A DNA stretch of 63,267 nucleotides from Verrucomicrobiota bacterium. Lineage in GTDB: Bacteria > Verrucomicrobiota > Verrucomicrobiia > Chthoniobacterales > UBA10450. Location: the NCBI GenBank assembly GCA_003218475.1, contig QHNR01000044.1, forward strand, positions 1 to 63,267, written 5' to 3'. A program made the translations under genes and the position numbers. Each line of letters starts with the position of its first letter. Positions within the stretch are counted from its first letter, which is position 1. A model generated the notes under the pieces. It made no database searches, was not told the DNA's origin, and saw only the letters and a list, made by a program, of their open reading frames with translations. This document shows positions 34,333 to 43,977 of the stretch, piece after piece.

Positions 34333-34785
34333 ATGAAAAAGCAAGTCAGTGGAAAAGATTTGAGGGGGGAAGCGCGTAGTCCGCACATTCGAGTTGGCGG
34401 CTATGCCATTCTTGGCCGAACGATCGACAAATGCCGCGCGCTCGTGGCGGGGAACATTGGCGAATATCATTTCGATTGTCCGCTCGATAACATGCTCTTT
34501 GGTTTCAAAGGTGTGAAGGGCAACGATTTCAAAGCGCAAATCGAGCAAGGCGTAGGCGACGAGGAAATAGTCGAATGGCTTAACCAAAGCGGCGAAAAGA
34601 AAACCCCAGCTGAGATCAAGCGCTGGAGCGACAAAGTGGAGGCCAGCAGTCTCTACGATGATCTGGAGAAGCACGATCACTTTGTCCAGGAAGCAAGGAA
34701 GCTCGGGCTAGACCCGGAAAAGACGACAACCTTCGAGTGGCTGGACGTTGACGACAGAGTCTCTCAGCAGCAGAAAGCGGCATAG
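34333..34785 (+). CDS. DUF5069 protein
   Basis: 150 aa, cytoplasmic. The family pattern is clear: RSPHIRVGGYAILGRTIDKCRALVAGNIGEYHFDCPLDNMLFGFKGV, then a helical part with EIVEWLNQSG and a final WLDVDDRV. DUF5069 proteins are common in Verrucomicrobiota and Planctomycetota; no function is known to me. It stands alone between osmC (divergent) and an amino acid permease (convergent). Confidence 0.85.
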   Translation: MKKQVSGKDLRGEARSPHIRVGGYAILGRTIDKCRALVAGNIGEYHFDCPLDNMLFGFKGVKGNDFKAQIEQGVGDEEIVEWLNQSGEKKTPAEIKRWSDKVEASSLYDDLEKHDHFVQEARKLGLDPEKTTTFEWLDVDDRVSQQQKAA

Positions 34786-34854
34786 TTCGCGGGGCGCGAA
34801 CAAAGGTAGTGCATGCGTCTCGCCAGCCGCGGCGGGCCAGAGGCTCGCACTACT

Positions 34855-36480
34855 CTACGTCTTGATTAACGGCGGTGGAATATCTTCGGTCGGGCCGACA
34901 TCGACACCACGGCGAAGTTTGCTGTGCCGCACGCTATATAGAAAATAGATCAGCAGCCCGATTGCCAGCCAGACAACAAAACGAATCCAGGTCATCACCG
35001 GCAAGCTCAACATTAGAACCAGGCACAACAATATCCCCAGAATTGGGAAAACTGGCACGAACGGCACGCGAAACGGGCGCGGACGTTCCGGAGCAACGCG
35101 GCGCAATACGTTTACGCCGAAACAAACGAGAATAAATGCGAAGAGCGTCCCGATATTCGTGAGGTCAGCCAGATCGCCAATGTTTGTAACCATCGCCACG
35201 GCACCGACGACAACTCCAGTCCAAATGGTAGTGATGTGCGGCGTGCGGAACCGCGGATGAATCTTGGCGAAGTATTGCGGCAGCAAGCCATCGCGCGCCA
35301 TCGCCATGAAGATCCGCGGCTGCCCAAGCTGAAACACGAGCAGCACTGAAGTGGTACCGGCGAGTGCGCCCGCGCTCACTAGCGCTTGCGCCCACGGTTT
35401 GCTCGCAAAGGCCGTAGCGACAGGTGCCGCATCGCCAGTATAGACCGTGTATTTCTTAATTCCGGTAAGCACAACCGACATCAGCACGTAGAGCACCGTG
35501 CAGATGATCAGACTCGCGATGATGCCGATTGGCATGTCACGCCGAGGATTACGTGTTTCTTCAGCTGTCGTCGAAACTGCGTCGAAACCGATGAACGCGA
35601 AGAACACGATGGCCGCGCCGCTCATCAGCCCGGCAAAGCCATTGGGCGTAAACGGATGCCAGTTGGTTGGGTTCACCATAAACGCGCCGAAGGCGATGAC
35701 GAACACGACGACCGCAGTCTTGATAATCACGATCGTCGTGTTCGTGTGCGCGCTCTCTCGAATCCCGTAAACAAGAAGAACGGTAACGGCCGCGACGATG
35801 AGCAACGCTGGCAGATTGAATGCGATGGAGTGGCCGGCAATAACCGGCAAGGCGTTGGATGAATAGGCTTCCAGAGCCGCGCCTCCCTTCGAGAGCAAAT
35901 CTGTGGCCGTTTGATGATCGTTCACGAGCCATAGCGGAAACTTTAAATGAAACAGGCTGTCACAGAGTTGAACGAAGTAACCCGACCAGCTCACCGCGAC
36001 GGCCATGTTGCCAACCGCATATTCCAAAATGAGGTCCCAACCAATAATCCAGGCCACAATCTCACCGAGTGTCGCATAGGAATATGTGTAGGCCGATCCC
36101 GAGACCGGAATCATCGACGCTAGCTCGGCATAACAAAACGCAGCGAACGCGCAAGCGATGCCAGCCACGATGAAGGAAGCGGCAATGGCCGGACCCGCAC
36201 CTGCTCGTCCAAACACGACGCCCGTTCCGGACACCCAAGCCTGAATGAAATTGATGACCGGTGTCTCGAGGCGGGACGCGAACGTTTGCCCTGCCGCTGC
36301 GGTTCCGGTCAGCGAGAAAATTCCCGCGCCGATGATGGCGCCGATCCCAATGGCGGTCAGCGCGATTGGTCCGAGCGTGCGTTTCATTTGCCGCTCCGGC
36401 GCAGCCGCTTCGGCAATTAAGAGGTCCGGACTTTTGGTTCTGAATAGTTGAAGTGCCACCGCGCGAGATCGTGTCACCAA
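34855..36480 (-). CDS. APC-superfamily amino acid permease (YfnA/CAT type)
   Basis: 541 aa, about 13 transmembrane helices. LFRTKSPDLLIAEAAAPERQMKRTLGPIALTAIGIGAIIGAGIF is the N-terminal signature of the YfnA/cationic amino acid transporter group, with the substrate-binding GIGAIIGAG in helix 1. Later VFFAFIGFDAVSTTAEETRNPRRDMP (helix 6 and the following loop) is also typical. It would import amino acids by proton symport. The first codon is TTG at 36480 or GTG at 36477; no clear ribosome site decides it. A loop of about 40 residues after helix 4 (LWLVNDHQTATDLLSKGG) is longer than usual. Confidence 0.92.
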   Translation of the reverse strand: MVTRSRAVALQLFRTKSPDLLIAEAAAPERQMKRTLGPIALTAIGIGAIIGAGIFSLTGTAAAGQTFASRLETPVINFIQAWVSGTGVVFGRAGAGPAIAASFIVAGIACAFAAFCYAELASMIPVSGSAYTYSYATLGEIVAWIIGWDLILEYAVGNMAVAVSWSGYFVQLCDSLFHLKFPLWLVNDHQTATDLLSKGGAALEAYSSNALPVIAGHSIAFNLPALLIVAAVTVLLVYGIRESAHTNTTIVIIKTAVVVFVIAFGAFMVNPTNWHPFTPNGFAGLMSGAAIVFFAFIGFDAVSTTAEETRNPRRDMPIGIIASLIICTVLYVLMSVVLTGIKKYTVYTGDAAPVATAFASKPWAQALVSAGALAGTTSVLLVFQLGQPRIFMAMARDGLLPQYFAKIHPRFRTPHITTIWTGVVVGAVAMVTNIGDLADLTNIGTLFAFILVCFGVNVLRRVAPERPRPFRVPFVPVFPILGILLCLVLMLSLPVMTWIRFVVWLAIGLLIYFLYSVRHSKLRRGVDVGPTEDIPPPLIKT

Positions 36481-36596
36481 GCAGTTCGACTGGTCAACCC
36501 AAAGCTTTTGACGTCGGTAGGCAGACTGCGATTTCGAGCCGCGCGGCGCTTATGCTGATCGACGCCGAACAACTGTTTTTGTAGGCTTGCGGCTGT

Positions 36597-37754
36597 ATGG
36601 CCGATGAACCGGCAAAAATTCTCCTCGGTGACACAGCGATCATGGCTATCGAGCGAACCCCGGGCCGGCGGTGGTTCCGTCGAAGCAAAGATCAACCGAG
36701 ACGACTGACGCATTGCGAGAATTGCGGCGCGCAATTGCAGGGACACTGGTGTGCCCAGTGCGGCCAAGCTGCGGTCGATTACCGCCGCTCCTTCCGCTAC
36801 GTCATTGCCGATGTGCTCGATTCATTTCTGAATTGGGATTCGAAGTTTTTCACCACGATTGCGCTCCTCATCTTGAAGCCATGGCGGTTGACCAACGAGT
36901 TTCTCGCCGGCAAGCGTGTCCGCTATGTGAATCCGCTACGCCTTTATCTGCTCGCAAGCATCCTGTTTTTCTTTGCCGTGAATTACGGAACCAAAGGGCT
37001 GAAGTTCGAACCGGGTAACATCGATCCAAAAGATCGCGCGGAAATCGAAGCCGACCTGAAGAAAGAAGATTTGCCACCCGCCGCGCGAGAAAAATTGGAG
37101 GCATGGTTGCGGGAAGCTCCGGCCCAGGCGTCACCAGCGTCCGCTTCTCCAACTCCAACAACTGCGCCTTCGCCGACCGCTGGTCCGTATGCTTCTGCCA
37201 CCAGCCCAGATACACAGAAGCGCCAGTATGGGAAAATAGGCGAGCGACCGTTTGTGATTGTTGATTCGAGCAGCAAGTCCTCGACTCCATTCGAACGCTG
37301 GATCGAAGGACGAGCCAAAGAAAAGATGGGCGAGCATGGAACAAAAATGGGACTGTTTATCAGCACACTGTTCAGCAATCTCCCTTACATGATGCTGTGC
37401 TGTATCCCGCTCTTCGCTCTTGTTCTGAAAGTTCTGTACGTTCGACGCCGCATTTTTTACATCGATCACCTGATTTACGCGCTTCACATTCACACGTTCG
37501 CTTACGTGGGAATCATGCTGATTGTGCTTGCAACAATTGGGCTCATCCGCGCGGCCCCAGGTCCCATTGCAGGGTGGATAATCGCGCTCCTCTGGATTGC
37601 GTTCGTCGTGCAAATTTTCCTCTCGATCCGTCGCGTTTACCGCCAAGGGTGGTTCATCAGCACTTTTAAATTCCTTTTTGGCGGATTTGTATATTTGATC
37701 GTCCTCGTGTTCGCGCTCGCGGTGACCTTCTTCGTTACCATCGCATTACCATGA
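36597..37754 (+). CDS. DUF3667 membrane protein with zinc ribbon
   Basis: 385 aa. An N-terminal zinc ribbon (HCENCGAQLQGHWCAQCGQ, two CxxC pairs near 40-57) is followed by the DUF3667 region SFRYVIADVLDSFLNWDSKFFTTIALLILKPW and EFLAGKRVRYVNPLRLYLLASILFFF. Next is a Pro/Ser/Thr-rich linker (about 170-210) and four further transmembrane helices near the C-terminus. The family is common in Bacteroidota and Verrucomicrobiota; its function is unknown. It overlaps the next (decayed) gene by four bases at 37751-37754, so they formed an operon. Confidence 0.88.
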   Translation: MADEPAKILLGDTAIMAIERTPGRRWFRRSKDQPRRLTHCENCGAQLQGHWCAQCGQAAVDYRRSFRYVIADVLDSFLNWDSKFFTTIALLILKPWRLTNEFLAGKRVRYVNPLRLYLLASILFFFAVNYGTKGLKFEPGNIDPKDRAEIEADLKKEDLPPAAREKLEAWLREAPAQASPASASPTPTTAPSPTAGPYASATSPDTQKRQYGKIGERPFVIVDSSSKSSTPFERWIEGRAKEKMGEHGTKMGLFISTLFSNLPYMMLCCIPLFALVLKVLYVRRRIFYIDHLIYALHIHTFAYVGIMLIVLATIGLIRAAPGPIAGWIIALLWIAFVVQIFLSIRRVYRQGWFISTFKFLFGGFVYLIVLVFALAVTFFVTIALP

Positions 37755-38535
37755 AAAACACCATTCTCCTCGGTTTCGCTTTAGCCGGTTTTGGCGTGGC
37801 TGCATTTCCTGTCGATTAACGCATTGCTTTCGAACGCAATGACGCTGTTTACATCGCGAATCTTGACGGCACAGGCGAGAAAAAGATCGCCGATGGAATT
37901 TTCCCGGCGATCTCGCCTGTGGGACTCGCGTCGCATTACCCGAGTTGGACAATCGACGGGAAGCAAATTCTTTTCACCACGCGACCACACGAAGTCTGGG
38001 ATCTTGTCGCGATCAATGCCGATGGCACGAATTTCCACGTGCTCAAACCCGGTGCGCAAAATGAAGTGACACGTTACTCCCCGATTTGGGCGCGTGACGG
38101 CCTATCGGTTTTTTGCGAAGATATGGCGAATGTCTATCAGCTTGGCCTCGACGGCGCGGTTCGCGCGCAATGGAACATCGGGAAAGATCGTGCCGAAAGG
38201 CGACATGAGCGGCGACGGCCGGATTGACGTTTCGCCGGATGGCAAGCGATTGCTCTTAAGCATCGATATGGGCGAAGAATCCGGCCGCAAAGATTGGGAC
38301 GGGCCGTTGCCAGCGCTGTGGTCGTTCGATATCGGATCGCAAAAGGCGACGCGGCTCACGCCGAAGAAACTTTTCGGCTGGGATGGGGTCTGGATCGACA
38401 ATAACAACATCCTCTTTCTCAGCAACGGCTGGCGAAAAGAATGACTCGATCTATCGAATGTCCGTGGACGGGAAAAATTTGAAACGCCTGATCAAGAATG
38501 GGCGTTTTCCGTTCGTGAGCGCTCCGCAAGCATGA
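37751..38535 (+). pseudogene. TolB/PD40 beta-propeller remnant
   Basis: Begins with a signal peptide (MKNTILLGFALAGFGVAAF), then TAA at 37817-37819 interrupts it. The same frame continues with propeller repeats (NDAVYIANLDGTGEKKIADG, PSWTIDGKQILFTTRP, EVWDLVAINADGTNFHVL). A shift near 38180-38195 moves to KIVPKGDMSGDGRIDVSPDGKRLLLS and DIGSQKATRLTPKKLFGWDGVWID, and another near 38438 to DSIYRMSVDGKNLKRLIK. The repeated xxDGxxxxxL blades are of the TolB/WD40-like PD40 kind, which often bind glycans or peptides in the periplasm. One nonsense and two frameshifts make it inactive unless these are sequencing errors. Confidence 0.75.
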
Positions 38536-38557
38536 ACCAACTGACCGTTGCGATACC

Positions 38558-41515
38558 TTAACTCAGGAGTTGTCTCGCTCTTGCCAGCGCTTCCGCCACC
38601 TTGCTCGGGTCCTTGCCTGCGCCTTGTGCGCTTTCAGGACGCCCACCGCCTTTTCCGCCCACGATTGGCGCGATCTGCTCGATCAGTTTGTTCGCCTGAA
38701 ATTTCGCGGTGAGTTCTTTCGGAACCACAGCGATCAGCGCAACGTTTCCGTCTTTTGCGCCCGCGAGAAAAATCGGTGCGCTGATTTTCGACTTAAGTGC
38801 GTCCGCAACAGCCTGGACCAACTTCGCATCGGCATTCGCCACTTCTGCAACGCACAAATTTTTTCCTGCATGCGACACCACCAGCTGATTCGCAATCTGA
38901 GCGGCCCGGCGTCTCAATTCCGCCTCGCCTGCTTTAGCAGTTTTCTTTTCCCAGTCGCGAACATCGGCAGCTACTTTTTCCAGATGCGCCCCGCGCGCGT
39001 CGATCTGCTTCAAGATTTCAGCGGTCTCACCGTTGGCTTCTAAAGCAGGCAAACGGGAAATGTCAGGTTTCTTGCGCGCGAGTGCTTCAAACTTCTCATG
39101 TTGACGCGCAGCTTCTTCCCTCGCCCAAGCGCCTGCTGCGTCACCGGCAACGGCTTCGATGCGCCGCGTCCCAGCTGCGATGGCTTCTTCCCTTACGATT
39201 CGGAACACCCCAATCTCGCCTGTCGATTTCACGTGCGTTCCACCGCAAAGTTCCATCGAATAGCCATTAAGTGCGTGCGGTGCGCCGCCGATCTGCAAGA
39301 CACGCACCGTGTCACCGTATTTCTCTCCGAAGAACTGGATGATGTCTTTTCGCTGTTTCGCTTCTGCAAACGGAACTTCCGTCCACGAGACCGGCGCATT
39401 TTCGGCGATTTTTTCGTTCACTAATTTTTCGACATCGCTCTTTTGTTCCGACGTGAGCGGTGCGCTTGAAAAGTCGAACGTCAATTTGTCCGGACCGACG
39501 TAGCTCCCTTTTTGCGACGCGTCGCGGGACACAACTTCATGCAACGCCCAGTGCAACAGATGCGTCACGGTGTGATGTCCCTGAATCAATTTGCGCCGAT
39601 CAGCATCCACTGAGATGCGCACCGCCTCGCCCGGTTCGGGCGCACGACCTACAATCAGCTGTGCGCGGTGAATGTAAGCATTGCCGTGTTTTTGCGTATC
39701 CAAGACGCGAAGCTGCCCAAGTTCCGTGCGATCATGTCCCGGAACGTGCAATAGTCCGCTGTCGCCAACTTGACCTCCCATCTCGGCATACAGCGGCGTT
39801 TGATTGAGAACCACTGCGAGTTCTTCTGGTTTCTGTCCCGGCAAAACCGTTTCGACCACCGCCTCCGTTTCCAGAAACTCATAACCGAGAAACTTCGTCT
39901 TCTGCAGTTTTACTGCAGAGAGCTCGCCGGTAGGATTGAGGCTACTCGCCAATTCGATCTCCTGTTTCTTTTGCGATGCGCGGGCGCGCGCTCGCTGCTC
40001 TTCCATCAGTCTCTCAAAACCGGACACATCGACAGTGAACCCGCGCTCGCGCGCCATCAATTCTGTCAGATCGAGTGGGAAACCGTATGTGTCGTAGAGT
40101 TTAAAGGCAAAATTGCCTGATATCTCCCGTGTTGCAGCCCCTGACTTGATCGGTCGGATCTCGCCGGCTTCTACTAATTCCAAATTTTCTGTTTGCGACG
40201 CGTTAACAACCACGCCGACGTTTGCACCGCGCGGGTCAACTGCATCCAGCATTGCAGCTGCTTGTTCAAAAAGTTCGATCCCTTTATCGAGCGTTCGGTT
40301 AAAAGATTGCTCTTCGCGCCGAATTATTTCTCTGATCTTTGACCGCTTCGCGTGCACTTCGGGAAAAATGTCGCCCATCGTGTTCGCCACCACACCAACG
40401 AGTTTAAAGAAGAATGGTTCATGAAAAGCGAGCGTGCGGCCGTAGCGGACAGCACGACGCAAAATCCGGCGCAGGACGTAACCGCGGCCTTCGTTCGAAG
40501 GAATGATTTCGTCGGCAATCGCGAACGAGAGCGCCCGGATGTGATCGGCGATCACACGAAATGCGATGTCGATCTTTTCCTGCTCTATCTGATTTTGTAG
40601 GGCGGCTGTGTCAGCCGCCGGCGTCTCGCAGAGACGCCCTATAATCGGCAGGCTGCTGCCGTACTTTTTGCCGCTCAGGTTTTCGAGCTCGTCGAAGATC
40701 GGACGAAAGATATCGGTCTCGTAGTCTGAAACTATTCCGGAGAAATCGGTTAGATTATTTGTGCCTTGAATGATTGCAGTCACGCGTTCGAAACCCATGC
40801 CGGTATCGACGTGCCGTTGCGGAAGCGGCGAGAAAGTTCCGTCCGGGTTCGCGTTGAATTGGATGAAAACCAAATTCCAAATCTCGATGCAATGCGGATT
40901 TTCCTTGTTCACCAACGTGCCGCGCGTGTCGCCGTCCGGTGTGAGGTCGACATGCACTTCGGAGCACGGCCCACAGGGACCGGTGTCGCCCATCATCCAG
41001 AAATTGTCAGCCTTGCCACTGTTGAGAACGTGAATAGCCGGATCGAGATCCGCTTCGCGAAACAAATGAGCCCAGTGCTCATATGCTTCCTGGTCGAATT
41101 CGCTGGGTTCGCCCGGACCGGGTTTGTAAACGGTTGCGTAAAGCCGTGGCGCTGGAAATTTCCACCGCTCGACGAGTAATTCCCACGCCCACTCAATCGC
41201 TTCTTTCTTGAAATAATCGCCGAAGCTCCAATTGCCGAGCATCTCGAAAAACGTGTGGTGATAGGTATCGAGACCGACGTCCTCGAGATCGTTATGTTTG
41301 CCGCCAGCGCGAATGCACTTCTGAGTGTCGGCGACACGCGCGGGGTTCCACGTCGGCTTTTGTTGTCCTAGAAAAATCGGCACGAACTGGTTCATGCCGG
41401 CGTTCGTGAAAAGCAGATTCGGTGCGTCAGGTAGCAGCGACGAAGACGGCACTATGGTGTGCTTTTTCTCGCGAAAGAAATCGAGAAACGATTGGCGGAT
41501 CTCAAGCGAGGTCAT
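38558..41515 (-). CDS. alaS: alanyl-tRNA synthetase with an in-frame repeat insert
   Basis: 985 aa, somewhat longer than the usual 870-900. Catalytic core from MTSLEIRQSFLDFF with FTNAGMNQFVPIFLG and the class II motifs; the editing domain has HTVTHLLHWALHEV and CGGTHVKSTGEIG (zinc ligands); a DHHA1/C-Ala domain closes the protein. Residues about 291-306 (RLCETPAADTAALQNQ region) come from a 48-base palindromic repeat (40596-40643) inserted in frame between KYGSSLP and the conserved IDIAFRVIADHIRALSF. The enzyme charges tRNA-Ala and is essential, so this insert must be tolerated. Confidence 0.95.
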   Translation of the reverse strand: MTSLEIRQSFLDFFREKKHTIVPSSSLLPDAPNLLFTNAGMNQFVPIFLGQQKPTWNPARVADTQKCIRAGGKHNDLEDVGLDTYHHTFFEMLGNWSFGDYFKKEAIEWAWELLVERWKFPAPRLYATVYKPGPGEPSEFDQEAYEHWAHLFREADLDPAIHVLNSGKADNFWMMGDTGPCGPCSEVHVDLTPDGDTRGTLVNKENPHCIEIWNLVFIQFNANPDGTFSPLPQRHVDTGMGFERVTAIIQGTNNLTDFSGIVSDYETDIFRPIFDELENLSGKKYGSSLPIIGRLCETPAADTAALQNQIEQEKIDIAFRVIADHIRALSFAIADEIIPSNEGRGYVLRRILRRAVRYGRTLAFHEPFFFKLVGVVANTMGDIFPEVHAKRSKIREIIRREEQSFNRTLDKGIELFEQAAAMLDAVDPRGANVGVVVNASQTENLELVEAGEIRPIKSGAATREISGNFAFKLYDTYGFPLDLTELMARERGFTVDVSGFERLMEEQRARARASQKKQEIELASSLNPTGELSAVKLQKTKFLGYEFLETEAVVETVLPGQKPEELAVVLNQTPLYAEMGGQVGDSGLLHVPGHDRTELGQLRVLDTQKHGNAYIHRAQLIVGRAPEPGEAVRISVDADRRKLIQGHHTVTHLLHWALHEVVSRDASQKGSYVGPDKLTFDFSSAPLTSEQKSDVEKLVNEKIAENAPVSWTEVPFAEAKQRKDIIQFFGEKYGDTVRVLQIGGAPHALNGYSMELCGGTHVKSTGEIGVFRIVREEAIAAGTRRIEAVAGDAAGAWAREEAARQHEKFEALARKKPDISRLPALEANGETAEILKQIDARGAHLEKVAADVRDWEKKTAKAGEAELRRRAAQIANQLVVSHAGKNLCVAEVANADAKLVQAVADALKSKISAPIFLAGAKDGNVALIAVVPKELTAKFQANKLIEQIAPIVGGKGGGRPESAQGAGKDPSKVAEALARARQLLS
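40596..40643. repeat. palindromic repeat TGTAGGGCGGC...CTATA inside alaS
   Basis: Hairpins GGCGGCTGTGTCAGCCGCC and GGCGTCTCGCAGAGACGCC between TGTAG and CTATA, 48 bases (16 codons), no stop in the alaS frame. Confidence 0.88.
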
Positions 41516-41517
41516 CT

Positions 41518-41554
41518 TTTTTCACCACGAATTAACACGAATAAACACCAATTA
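41518..41554. repeat. CACGAATTAACACGAATAAACAC repeat-like leader of alaS
   Basis: Direct repetition of CACGAAT-type units (ACCACGAATTAACACGAATA, then AACACCAATT) directly before the alaS ATG. It is only weakly supported as a repeat family, because no second copy is in the window. Confidence 0.4.
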
Positions 41555-41632
41555 GACAAAGCGGAAAACCCTGCACGCCTGACGTTGGATTTTTTCCGCG
41601 CTGCGCCGGCTGGTGATCGGCCGGACCGGCTC

Positions 41633-42670
41633 CTAGTCTTTCTCTTCGTCCAGCTTCGCTTTGACCGCGGCTTCGATTTCTTCGTAAAGCGCCTTGTCGT
41701 TCTTCAAGACTTCTTTTGCGGCGTCACGACCCTGGGCAAGCTGCGTGCCTTTGTAGTTCAACCACGAGCCGCGCTTTTCAATGATTTGTTTCTCCAAAGC
41801 GACATCGAGCAGTGCGCCAGTCGAGGAGATTCCCTCGTTGTACATGATGTCGAACTCGGCCTCCGTAAACGGCGGCGCGACCTTGTTCTTCACGATCTTT
41901 ACGCGGGTGCGATTCCCTGTGACGACGCCATCGGTCTGTTTGATCGCACCGATGCGCCGAATATCGACACGCACACTCGCGTAGAATTTCAACGCCTTAC
42001 CACCCGGCGTCGTCTCCGGATTTCCAAACATCACGCCAATCTTTTCGCGGATTTGATTTGTGAAAATGCAGCAGGTCCGCGCCTTTGAGATGAGCGACGT
42101 GAGCTTGCGCAATGCCGCGCTCATGAGTCGCGCTTGTGCGCCGACCGTGGCGTCTCCGATCTCGCCTTCGAGCTCGGCTCTGGTGACGAGCGCAGCAACC
42201 GAATCTACGACGATCACATCCAGAGCGTTGGAGCGTATCAGGGTTTCGCAAATCCGCAGTGCTTCTTCGCCGGAACTGGGCTGAGAGACCAGCAAATCGT
42301 CAAGATTAACGCCAAGTCTTTTCGCATACGCAGGATCGAGCGCGTGCTCGACATCAATAAAGGCTGCAAGGCCGCCGCGCTTTTGAGCCTGTGAAATCAC
42401 CGTCAGGGTAAGTGTCGTTTTTCCGGACGATTCAGGGCCGAAAACTTCTACCACCCGGCCCCGTGGAAATCCGCCCACACCGAGTGCGCGATCGATCAAG
42501 ATGTTGCCGGTGGGGATGACATCGATGTCGACAATTTTCTCGTCGCCAAGGCGCATGATGGCACCTTCGCCGTAATCTTTGGCTATCTGCTGAATCGCGA
42601 GATCGAGATTCTTATTTCGCGCCGCGGTCAATTTGTCAGAGGCTGTCTTTTCGTCGGTTTTTGTCGCCAT
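41633..42670 (-). CDS. recA: recombinase RecA
   Basis: 345 aa from ATG at 42670 ([14 protein letters not shown]); the open frame to 42778 would run through the terminator hairpin, so it is not used. Walker [10 protein letters not shown] (near 68), [11 protein letters not shown], the Walker B stretch [11 protein letters not shown], and loop 2 [22 protein letters not shown] are all canonical. It drives strand exchange and SOS induction. No LexA-type site was found by eye upstream. It is separate from the upstream hsp20 pair because a strong terminator lies between. Confidence 0.98.
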   Translation of the reverse strand: MATKTDEKTASDKLTAARNKNLDLAIQQIAKDYGEGAIMRLGDEKIVDIDVIPTGNILIDRALGVGGFPRGRVVEVFGPESSGKTTLTLTVISQAQKRGGLAAFIDVEHALDPAYAKRLGVNLDDLLVSQPSSGEEALRICETLIRSNALDVIVVDSVAALVTRAELEGEIGDATVGAQARLMSAALRKLTSLISKARTCCIFTNQIREKIGVMFGNPETTPGGKALKFYASVRVDIRRIGAIKQTDGVVTGNRTRVKIVKNKVAPPFTEAEFDIMYNEGISSTGALLDVALEKQIIEKRGSWLNYKGTQLAQGRDAAKEVLKNDKALYEEIEAAVKAKLDEEKD

Positions 42671-42740
42671 ATCAAGATGCCTGTAGTACGACTCTGGCAA
42701 CGATTCGCCAAGTAGAAAAGCAAGCACTTTCGACTGAAGG

Positions 42741-42776
42741 AAAGAAAAAGGCCGCGAACTTTCACGTTCGCGGCCC
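42741..42776 (-). terminator. rho-independent terminator of the hsp20 pair
   Basis: On the minus strand a perfect 10-bp stem GGCCGCGAAC / GTTCGCGGCC with a 6-base loop is followed by TTTTTCTTT. It lies 21 bases after the hsp20 stop and before recA. Confidence 0.92.
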
Positions 42777-42796
42777 AAACTTGCCGAAGCTGACCG

Positions 42797-43168
42797 TTAA
42801 GAAACAGTGATCTTGCGCGGCTTGACGTGCTCCGCTTTGGGCAAAGTCAACGTCACAAGGCCCTGCTCGATTCTGGCGCTGATTTTGTCGGCGCCTATCG
42901 ATGGATCGAGCTCGAATGTGCGCCGGAAGTTTTCCTGGCGCGATTCGTGATGAATCAGCGTTCCCTCGATTTTGGGAAGCGAACGCCGCCCAATAATCGT
43001 GAGCTCGTTGTTTTCGATGGAAATATCGAGCCCGTCCTTGTTCACACCGGGCATCTCGACTTCCAGCGTGTAGCCGTCTGAGCCTTCGATCACGCTCGAG
43101 GGCGGCACAATAAACTGGTCGGTCTGCGTGCGATCCGCATCGCGATTTTCACGTGTTAACATATTCAT
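42797..43168 (-). CDS. Hsp20-family small heat shock protein
   Basis: 123 aa. Alpha-crystallin domain: PPSSVIEGSDGYTLEVEMPGVNKDGLDISIENNELTIIGRR, then FRRTFELDPSIGADKISARIEQGLVTLTLPKAEHVKPRKI. The final KPRKITVS carries the I-x-V type tail that docks into neighbouring subunits. It is the second gene of a two-gene unit with the next entry, 27 bases apart, and is followed by a strong terminator. The two paralogues probably form hetero-oligomers, which is inference. Confidence 0.94.
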   Translation of the reverse strand: MNMLTRENRDADRTQTDQFIVPPSSVIEGSDGYTLEVEMPGVNKDGLDISIENNELTIIGRRSLPKIEGTLIHHESRQENFRRTFELDPSIGADKISARIEQGLVTLTLPKAEHVKPRKITVS

Positions 43169-43195
43169 GGTGAAATTTCTTTCAGTTTGATTTGA

Positions 43196-43657
43196 TTAGC
43201 TGACCTGAATTTGCTTCGGCTTGACTTCTTCAGCCTTCGGCAACGTCACAGTCAGGATTCCATCGCGGTAAGTGGCGCTGACTTTGCTGGCGTCCACGCG
43301 GGTTGGCAATGCGATGCTGCGGCGGAATACTCCGACGTAGCGCTCGGTCCGCTCGGCCTTCTCACCGTCAGTGCTTTCGCGCTTTCGCTCGCCGCTAATC
43401 GTCAATGTCCCGTCATGCAAAGAGATTTCGATGTCTTCCTTGCGCATACCGGGCAATTCAACCGTAGCGACAATGTTGTCAGTGCTCTGGTAAAGGTCGA
43501 GGGCAGGCGACCAACCCGTGAAGAGCTGCCCCGCGCGCGGAAAACTCGACCACGATGGCAACTCGAAAAACGAGTTGAGCTCATCCCGCAGTGTGTTCCA
43601 GCGGTCCGACGCCGACCACGGCGTAAGTTCTGGAGCTTGATATCGAATTAAACTCAT
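43196..43657 (-). CDS. Hsp20-family small heat shock protein
   Basis: 153 aa with a longer aromatic N-terminal arm (WNTLRDELNSFFELPSWSSFPRAGQLFTGWSPALDLYQ) and a full alpha-crystallin domain ending ATYRDGILTVTLPKAEEVKPKQIQVS. A strong AAGGAG ribosome site lies about 12 bases before the ATG at 43657. It is first gene of the hsp20 pair. No CIRCE repeat or other heat-shock operator was seen in the 320 bases upstream. Confidence 0.95.
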   Translation of the reverse strand: MSLIRYQAPELTPWSASDRWNTLRDELNSFFELPSWSSFPRAGQLFTGWSPALDLYQSTDNIVATVELPGMRKEDIEISLHDGTLTISGERKRESTDGEKAERTERYVGVFRRSIALPTRVDASKVSATYRDGILTVTLPKAEEVKPKQIQVS

Positions 43658-43977
43658 AATTTTAAAAGTCTCCTTTCTTGGATAAATAATTTTAGTTCAG
43701 CCATTGTGGTAGCTCGGACTATGCCAAGGTCAAATTCAGAGAATGCATCACCGTAAGATCAATAACAGGAGGGCCTTAACACAGGCGACCAGCCATGTCC
43801 GTCACACATGCGGTGGTCAATCTGACACACACCTGGACCGGTATTAACTGGAATGTCGCGACAAAATTGCACTGCCCGTATCGGATTTTGGTGGATAAGC
43901 ACTCCAGTTCCTATGCGATCTCGCTGTGCCTCCTAGCGCCTTGACAGTTTAATGATCAAGCGGTTACCAGTCGCGTC
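43658..43977. other. 320-base gap between divergent hsp20 and a membrane protein gene
   Basis: Divergent intergenic region. Apart from the hsp20 ribosome site (CTCCTTT at 43670-43676 on the plus strand) I see no repeat, no CIRCE and no convincing promoter pair; it is more AT-rich than its surroundings. Confidence 0.5.

Noticed and set aside
34183-34680. N-terminal extension of OsmC to 302 codons
   Set aside because: It runs antisense through the DUF5069 gene and across a palindrome; OsmC homology begins at 34182.
42671-42778. 36-codon extension of recA upstream of 42670
   Set aside because: It would begin inside the terminator hairpin of the hsp20 pair; RecA proteins normally begin near the chosen ATG.
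43658-43760. CIRCE or sigma-32-type heat-shock control before the hsp20 pair
   Set aside because: No TTAGCACTC inverted repeat and no matching -35/-10 pair could be found.
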